From Corbicula japonica (lineage: Eukaryota > Mollusca > Bivalvia > Venerida > Cyrenidae), in contig JAZAYU010000365.1 in NCBI GenBank assembly GCA_038501625.1, positions 124,001 through 188,000 of the forward strand: a DNA stretch of 64,000 bases, written 5' to 3'. Under the pieces are notes generated by a model. That model worked only from the letters and a program-made list of their open reading frames with translations, was not told where the DNA came from and ran no database searches. This document shows positions 59,601-64,000 of this stretch, one piece after another (within the stretch, counting starts at the first letter, position 1; each line of letters opens with the position of its first letter). Both the position numbers and the translations under genes were made by a program.

Positions 59601-60451
59601 TTTTCCATGTTATAAATAGGTAAGGCATACTGTTTAATGATTTCATCTATTTTTTTATTTATGGTTTCTAGGTAAGAGATGTCTTTCAGTAAAGAATTGT
59701 TATGTTTCCATAACCCTTTTCCATGTTTAAAGTCTGTGAGTTGAATATCAATATAAACCAAAGAGTGGTCAGATTGAACACTTGGCAGTATATCACATTT
59801 TTTAACATAAGGCAAAAATGAATTTGAAACAATAAATAGATCTAATCTAGCTTGTTGGAGAGGGTTTGACCTTCTCCAAGTATATCTTTTTAATTCAGGG
59901 TTGAATTCTCTAAAAGGGTCAAATAACTCCCTTTGTGACATGTATTGCAATAACTTATCCCTTGCTTTTCTATTGTTGATTGTCTTGTAGTTATGGTAGT
60001 CTAAAACTGGATCTAGAACTAAATTGAAATCACCACAGATTGTGAAAGAATCATTACCAAACTTATCAATTATACTAAAAATACTATCATAAAACTCAGG
60101 TTCATCTGTATTTGGACCATAAACAGTAACTAGAGAGATTCTCTTGCCTTCAACAGATAAATCTAATGCTATAAAGTTACCTTTCGAATCAACATATTTT
60201 TCATAAATTTCAAATTCAAAATTTTTTTTAAAAAGTATTGCAGTTCCTCTTGAACTGGAATTACCGTAACTACATATACATTCCCCATTCCATTCGGTAT
60301 ATATTTGTTTAAATATGTCGGGTGTAAAGTGTGTGTCTTGTAAGCAAAAAATATTACCAGATGTGCTTTTTAGATATTGAAAAATCTGTAACCGTTTCTT
60401 TGTACCTCTTAGGCCTCTACAATTAAGTGAAATTATTATAACATTATTCAT
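56675..60451 (-). CDS. LINE ORF2: endonuclease-reverse transcriptase, 1258 aa
   Basis: Nicks target DNA and reverse-transcribes the element RNA (target-primed reverse transcription). The N-terminal APE-type endonuclease (about 1-240) shows SLNCRGL (8-14), LQDTH (37-41, Asp where Glu is usual), YGPN (111-114), GDFN (140-143), RLDLFIVS (202-209) and SDHS (227-230). The reverse transcriptase (about 470-760) shows NKSPGTDGF (479-487), WRPITLLN (541-548), LIDFEKAFD (608-616; D610 catalytic), RGCRQGDPLS (665-674) and FADD (710-713). A C-terminal Cys/His cluster (C-T-F-C ... E-H-L-F-C-R-C-H) follows near 1150. No stop or frameshift. The layout matches L1-superfamily LINEs, and Tx1-like is my best guess. 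It starts 764 nt after the ORF1 stop. Confidence 0.95.
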   Translation of the reverse strand: MNNVIIISLNCRGLRGTKKRLQIFQYLKSTSGNIFCLQDTHFTPDIFKQIYTEWNGECICSYGNSSSRGTAILFKKNFEFEIYEKYVDSKGNFIALDLSVEGKRISLVTVYGPNTDEPEFYDSIFSIIDKFGNDSFTICGDFNLVLDPVLDYHNYKTINNRKARDKLLQYMSQRELFDPFREFNPELKRYTWRRSNPLQQARLDLFIVSNSFLPYVKKCDILPSVQSDHSLVYIDIQLTDFKHGKGLWKHNNSLLKDISYLETINKKIDEIIKQYALPIYNMENLHTISNNDIQFVIDDQLFLDTLLMELRGKSISYAAFKKRNNAKKEQSILEKIKNIETHLDQNNLEQLQILRNELNDLQREKLEGSMIRARIQKITEDEKATNFFCNLEKHSYLTKTISKLQTDEELITDQDRILKECEQFYATLFQEKNSFSLDRFNDFVSCLSAPKLSDDTSIMLEGNITLSEASKVLFNMKNNKSPGTDGFGADFFKVFWRKLGSFVVRALNHAYSSGHLSITQSQGVITCIPKENKSRLFLKNWRPITLLNTVYKIGSGSISNRIKSVLDLLISREQTGFIPNRYMGENTRLIYDVMQYTEENNIPGLLLLIDFEKAFDSLSWDFIKNTLSLFNFGPSIQKWFTVFYQDAKSAVTQCGYLSNFVKISRGCRQGDPLSSYIFILCAEILSLKIKENKNIKGIVINDFEYKISQFADDTTLILDGSKQSLDETLYLLTKYALLSGLNVNYDKTKVVWIGQKKYSSDSIKTKWKLLWNQNTFRMLGVNFHVDLWKMVELNFVEKIESVKKIIEFWKRRILTPIGKITVIKSLLLPVFNHLFILLPSPPQNLINELNKLFYGFIWQTNVKIKQSVLVKEYSEGGLQMVNLPAFIKALKLTWLRRLTEDCIWSNVIKIQVDMNKLFHCGKHYFDKKTKELKNEFWKDTLMAFSDYIETISLNDYKVGSLPVFYNHNIIIGSKSSFTKAWFDAGVHYITDIYNVEHKRFLSHQEFNEKYHLKANFLSFLSLVKSVKTFLNSLNIDENNLQVEPRPCLPPYMKYILKQKKGCKDIYNSLNSNSSIPTSQKKWSDKLNLTFETKDWKFFYSLPFNLTYDTKVQWFQVRILHRILGTNELLHKMNLAENPLCTFCRKECESIEHLFCRCHTTRIFILNLLSLFQSFPAYDETVLLFGFKDNKLLSENILLLQIRLYIYHCKTLGCTPSINGAQSYMKYQLKIYKEIAIRNNKLEEFLNKWEKVNLLISRI

Positions 60452-61214
60452 TATCTGTGCTTAAGTTTAGTTATACTAAATAACTGAACGCATATAGGAA
60501 CAGCCGAATATATCTCTCCAAAAAGGAGAGTGAAAATAAGATGAATGAAAAATGGATGAATACATGTTGTTATAAATGTGTGAAGAACAATAATTGCAAA
60601 AATCAACAGAAACAAAGTGAGGTAAGATGTCATTTCTTACTTTTGGATAGTATTTTGCCTAAATGTATATTTAATCTGTATATATTCAGATGTATTTAAT
60701 AGAATATATGTCTAGAATATCAAATATATATTCTTACTATATAAATAATAATTATAACGCACGAAACATATAGATTTCTAATTCGAAAGTAGAAAGTTTT
60801 GCAACCGCTGTAAATGGTGGTATTTATAAAGGGGAGGTAATCAAGTATAGAGATTGTATTCCCGGTTCCCCTCACTGACGCATCATTCGGTACTCGTATT
60901 CAATTAACTTATAGGGAAAGTTTACTGACTTTTGTTTTTTTAACATGGATTGCATTAAAATGTTATAAATACCACCATTCACAATAATAAACATAGTATT
61001 ACAAGATACATACATCATTGACTCTAGATAACACTAGAACAAGATTATAACATTGACTATTTCGCTTTAATAACAAGAACAAACGTAAAAAGTTTTTTTT
61101 AATGAAAAACAGAACTACTGTTCTGATATATTAATATATAACGAACTACACTAGTTTCGTCCTTGCAAAATTATTAATGAGTACATAATAACTGTGGAAT
61201 GACAGTATATCACA
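60452..61214 (-). other. LINE inter-ORF spacer (763 nt) with 17-bp inverted repeat
   Basis: No ORF over 60 codons. Inverted repeat aatggtggtatttataa at 60813-60829 with its complement at 60963-60979. May be a regulatory hairpin or a small insertion in the spacer. Confidence 0.7.
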
Positions 61215-62279
61215 TTATGGTACACTAGTGCCACTGTTTTCGGTACTCGCACGTCTTGAGCTATTAAGTGTCTCTGTTTTTTCAGGCCATGGGAGGTCTA
61301 TCCAATGTTGAAATTCTTTGAAGAGAATTTGTCTCGTAATCGATTCTGCCTCCGGATTTGCTGTATCCTTAAAAGCTGCGAATATTTTGCCTTCGTGGAA
61401 CCAGCATCGTTCAATCCTTGTTTTGTCTTTAAGTCTTAAGGATGATAGCACCTCGTTATTCAGTTTGGTGAGGTCATGGTTTATGAAAATCCCAGTGCCT
61501 TTGAGAGCACTGGTTTTTTTCATAACGTTAATTTTGGTTTGTTTTCTCACAAACTGCACTATTACGGGTCTATTTTTTCCGGATTTAAAGCGACCTAGTC
61601 TGTGCGCGACTCCGATATCTGCTTCATGAATATTTAAATTCAGTTTATCATTCAGTAGCACCATTGTTTTCTCTATACATGTTTGCGACATTTCTTTTTC
61701 TTCGTCGTCGGGGACACCAGTAATACGTATGTTATTCTTGCGACTGTACTGTTCTTGTTCGTTTGCGACTCTTTTCCCTTCGATGCAGTCTTGGTTAAGT
61801 TTCATTTTAAGTTCATTATTATGCTCTTTTAATTTCTCTATTTCTTTTTCTTTTTCCATTAATGCGTTTTTTAGTTTATTTGTTTCTATATCTCGGTCAT
61901 GAACGTCACTTTCAAGGATCTCTAAGCGTCTAGAGATAGAGCTGAGCAATTGTTCTTTCATTTCTAAGATAGTATCTTTAATTATTTCGCGAATGAAAGT
62001 TTTATCATTCTTTGAAAGTACGTTAGAGAGCTTCGCATCTAATTCGTCCAGTTTTTTAACAATACTGCTTTCACTTCCACTTTTGTTTGTTTCATTTCCG
62101 GCCATTTTTTCAACGAAGGAATCTAAAGTCTTCTGTTTTTTCTTATCTTGTTTTGATTTCTTTTTACTTTTTGAAGTTGTTTGCGATGACTCTTCAAAAA
62201 CGCTTATATCTAGACTTTGTAGACTCGAATCACCCTCGCTCGCAGTAGATGAAAAGGCTCGTTTATTGCCGACATTCAT
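61215..62279 (-). CDS. LINE ORF1: RNA-binding protein, 354 aa
   Basis: Structural and nucleic-acid chaperone protein that packages LINE RNA, as for L1 ORF1p. In order: a Ser-rich N-terminus; a basic stretch K-K-K-S-K-Q-D-K-K-K-Q-K (39-50) that could be a nuclear signal; a Lys/Glu/Leu-rich coiled coil (about 75-175, K-E-K-E-I-E-K-L-K-E-H); an RRM-like domain (about 180-267) with NNIRITGVP (182-190), AHRLGRF (225-231) and RPVIVQFV (237-244); then a C-terminal domain (268-330) with LSSLRLKDKTRIE. This is the standard ORF1 order in L1-type elements. No disablement. Confidence 0.9.
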   Translation of the reverse strand: MNVGNKRAFSSTASEGDSSLQSLDISVFEESSQTTSKSKKKSKQDKKKQKTLDSFVEKMAGNETNKSGSESSIVKKLDELDAKLSNVLSKNDKTFIREIIKDTILEMKEQLLSSISRRLEILESDVHDRDIETNKLKNALMEKEKEIEKLKEHNNELKMKLNQDCIEGKRVANEQEQYSRKNNIRITGVPDDEEKEMSQTCIEKTMVLLNDKLNLNIHEADIGVAHRLGRFKSGKNRPVIVQFVRKQTKINVMKKTSALKGTGIFINHDLTKLNNEVLSSLRLKDKTRIERCWFHEGKIFAAFKDTANPEAESITRQILFKEFQHWIDLPWPEKTETLNSSRRASTENSGTSVP

Positions 62280-62830
62280 TTTTGAAAAGGTGCATTGTTA
62301 GATATATATTACTGTACCATTAGTGTACCGTTATTGGCTTTGCGATCAGCAGTGATGAGCGATGAAGGTTAATCATGCGTGACGAGATAAATGGCGAGCC
62401 CCTCTTTAGATCCTTATATTGGAATGCAGGTGATAGTTTATCACAGGTATATATAGGTAGTATACCAAATGCATTCAATCAAAATGGCGGTTTCTTTTGT
62501 TCACTATTGTTCATATATAAGTTCTATATTCTCTATGAAAGCATATTCAAACTTATATCAAAATCGTACCGTTTCAAAGACCACATTGATATCCTATATT
62601 ATCCATTAATTTATTTCCAATACATTTTGTTTCACGGCTTAAAATATCCAAAATTGAAGAGCAATATTACTACATGTCGTTTTTTGTTTAGGGAACAAGT
62701 AAGTTAATTCATATTTATTTTCCATTAACCTTCAGAATCTTATATTAGAATAAAAATAATTAATATAAATTATAAGCCCCCCTTTCAGAAAGGATCATCA
62801 AAGGGGGCTTTTAAAAGGATTTTTACAATA

Positions 62831-62954
62831 TGTTGCTTTCAATGTATATGATGTATAAAAGAACTTCATTTCTACATAGAGCACATTTGTTTTTTTTACA
62901 CCAGTATTAAGGTATTATCTTGAAAGTCAACTATATAAAACATAATATAGATAT
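62831..62954. other. AT-rich spacer
   Basis: Nothing recognised between the MITE end and the exon-like remnant. Confidence 0.4.
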
Positions 62955-63045
62955 AGGAAACTAGGACAGGAACTCATTTACAGCGTTCATAGAGGTGTCA
63001 ACAAAGAATCCATTAGGAGGACTGAAACAAATGAATCCAAATATT
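62955..63045 (+). pseudogene. Exon-like remnant, copy 3 of 3
   Basis: After 'gatatag' the frame reads K-L-G-Q-E-L-I-Y-S-V-H-R-G-V-N-K-E-S-I-R-R-T-E-T-N-E-S-K-Y-Y-H and then stops. About 80 bp nearly identical to 56089-56170. One difference (aaagag/aaagaa) is synonymous. Confidence 0.4.
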
Positions 63046-63544
63046 ATCATTGATCAGCTCAATGATTCCGAGCAAACGTGACAATTTCTGCGGGATAATA
63101 CTGTTTATAGCGGCTCCTGAGACTTTTCTTGACTGAAAAAAACAACTCTATCGCTTTTAAAACATCAAAATTGCTGCATCACTATCTTCTAAACTATACA
63201 TGTATTGTCTAAAATGTCTAGTTTCTCCTTAAAGATATAGCACATAACAGGGGTAGACCCAGAGGGAATTCAATGGAGTTGCTTGATCCCTGTTTTTGGG
63301 CAGCAATATTTAATATTCATAAGAATTTTGGGCAGAAAGTGGGACTTTATTATGTAACTACCCTAAGAATGTGTCAAACAAACCCCCTTTCTGGAAAAGG
63401 GGCAAACCCTGCAAAAAATGTACAACTGATATGTAATATGGGCAAACTAAATATTTTTCCAGTGATACTTATAATTATGCTCATCAAGAGAACATCGCAA
63501 TATCAAACTAATTTTAAATAAATGCTGGAAAACCATTTTAAATT
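63046..63544. other. Nothing recognised
   Basis: An 82-codon ORF (63273-63521) has no recognisable domain. I do not call it a gene. Confidence 0.4.
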
Positions 63545-63741
63545 TACCAATAAATTGCTTTTAAATGCCCCCTGGGATGGTTACATTTTCTAACAGAGGG
63601 AATGTATCATTTATATTAATTATTTTTAGTCTAATGTTAGATTCTGAAGATGATAAATAAGGATCTTTTTTCCCTAAAAATAACTGGAGGGGGTAGGGGG
63701 GCTTTATTAAAGGAGGGCCTTTTTAAAGGTGATTTACAGTA
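63545..63741 (-). mobile_element. TA-MITE, reverse orientation
   Basis: 'taccaataaattgcttttaa' at the left and 'ggtgatttacagta' at the right. The interior on the minus strand reads 'ttatttttagggaaaaaa' and 'cttcagaatctaacattaga'. 197 bp. Confidence 0.75.
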
Positions 63742-64000
63742 ATTTGTTTGTCACATGATTACATACTACCAGTATTTTAGTAAAATTCCAAGGTAATCCA
63801 ATTTTCACTTCAGGTTAGATTTTTTAATCAAGTATTTCTGCTATTTTCCCAGTAAACACCATTAAGATGGAGGCTAATTACATTTTATTTAAAACAACAA
63901 AAAAACCTTCCGCAATAATTACCATTGGTGTCTGCTGATTTCCTAAATCAAATTTACAGAATTAAATTTCTTTACGTCGAGAAATCTACAGGAAATTAAA

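Larger units (their letters stand above)
56224..62680 (-). mobile_element. Full-length Tx1/L1-like LINE, ~6.46 kb, both ORFs intact
   Basis: In minus-strand order: ~400-nt 5' region (to 62280), ORF1 (62279-61215), a 763-nt spacer, ORF2 (60451-56675), ~430-nt 3' UTR, and an A21 tail (read as T at 56224-56244). The 5' boundary is inferred from where TA-MITE sequence resumes, accurate to perhaps 20 bases. The target duplication cannot be fixed because of the poly-T; 'acat' occurs on both sides. Full length, intact ORFs and an intact tail suggest a recent insertion. Confidence 0.9.
56174..62830 (+). mobile_element. TA-MITE split by the LINE insertion
   Basis: Left part 56174-56223: TACCATAAAACTCCTATTAA then 'atgcccttccctaataa'. 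Right part about 62681-62830: 'gggaacaagtaagttaattc', 'cttcagaatcttatattaga', 'cccctttcagaaagg', ending 'aaaaggatttttacaata'. Joined across the LINE, the two halves give the order seen in the intact TA-MITEs. Confidence 0.8.

Noticed and set aside
56224..62680. LINE as a retrovirus or LTR element
   Set aside because: No LTRs, protease or integrase; an APE-type endonuclease precedes the reverse transcriptase, and there is a 3' A-tail.

Overview
The window is eukaryotic and non-coding for most of its length: AT-rich, full of short tandem arrays, nested non-autonomous DNA transposons and one full-length LINE. A bivalve mollusc is the most likely source. This is inference from four things: a secreted C1q-domain gene relic, repeats that I recall as common in bivalve genomes (the 'gaccttgacctttgacc' block at 4.1-4.8 kb, the 'gagggccaaatggccc' element at 20.6-21.6 kb), a Tx1/L1-like LINE, and the very dense MITE content. 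No intact host gene is visible. The only coding regions I can defend are the two LINE ORFs, a broken C1q gene, and three small exon-like remnants.

Layout. 0-9 kb: a ~30-bp array, a 45-bp minisatellite (0.8-2.35 kb), several copies of a palindromic TTAA-flanked MITE, and a molluscan-type interspersed repeat (4.07-5.24 kb). 9-16 kb: more TTAA MITEs, three of them tandemly amplified with their flanks, and a 63-bp array rich in TCAAGGTCA. 16.3-17.5 kb: a non-autonomous hAT-type element with a perfect 8-bp target duplication. 17.6-25.7 kb: sparse AT-rich DNA with nested MITEs. 25,766-35,153 and 35,654-45,611: the same ~9.4-10 kb segment twice, with a 500-N gap exactly between them. The copies meet the gap at both ends, so they look like two overlapping allelic contig ends left unmerged. 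46.1-47.4 kb: a second hAT-type element inserted in a TTAA MITE. 50.4-52.05 kb: a C1q-domain pseudogene (signal peptide, coiled coil, one intron, C1q domain, poly(A) signal) with two in-frame stops and one frameshift. 52.2-53.0 kb: a foldback element with another TIR element inside it. 56.2-62.7 kb: a full-length minus-strand LINE with intact ORF1 and ORF2, inserted into a TA-type MITE.

There is no operon-like gene cooperation here. The theme is transposon layering: elements land inside older elements, and one family (the TTAA MITE) seeds tandem arrays again and again. I found no convincing new biological system. The most useful observations are the probable false duplication, the MITE-to-satellite pattern, the nested insertions with visible target duplications, the intact LINE and the multiply broken C1q gene.
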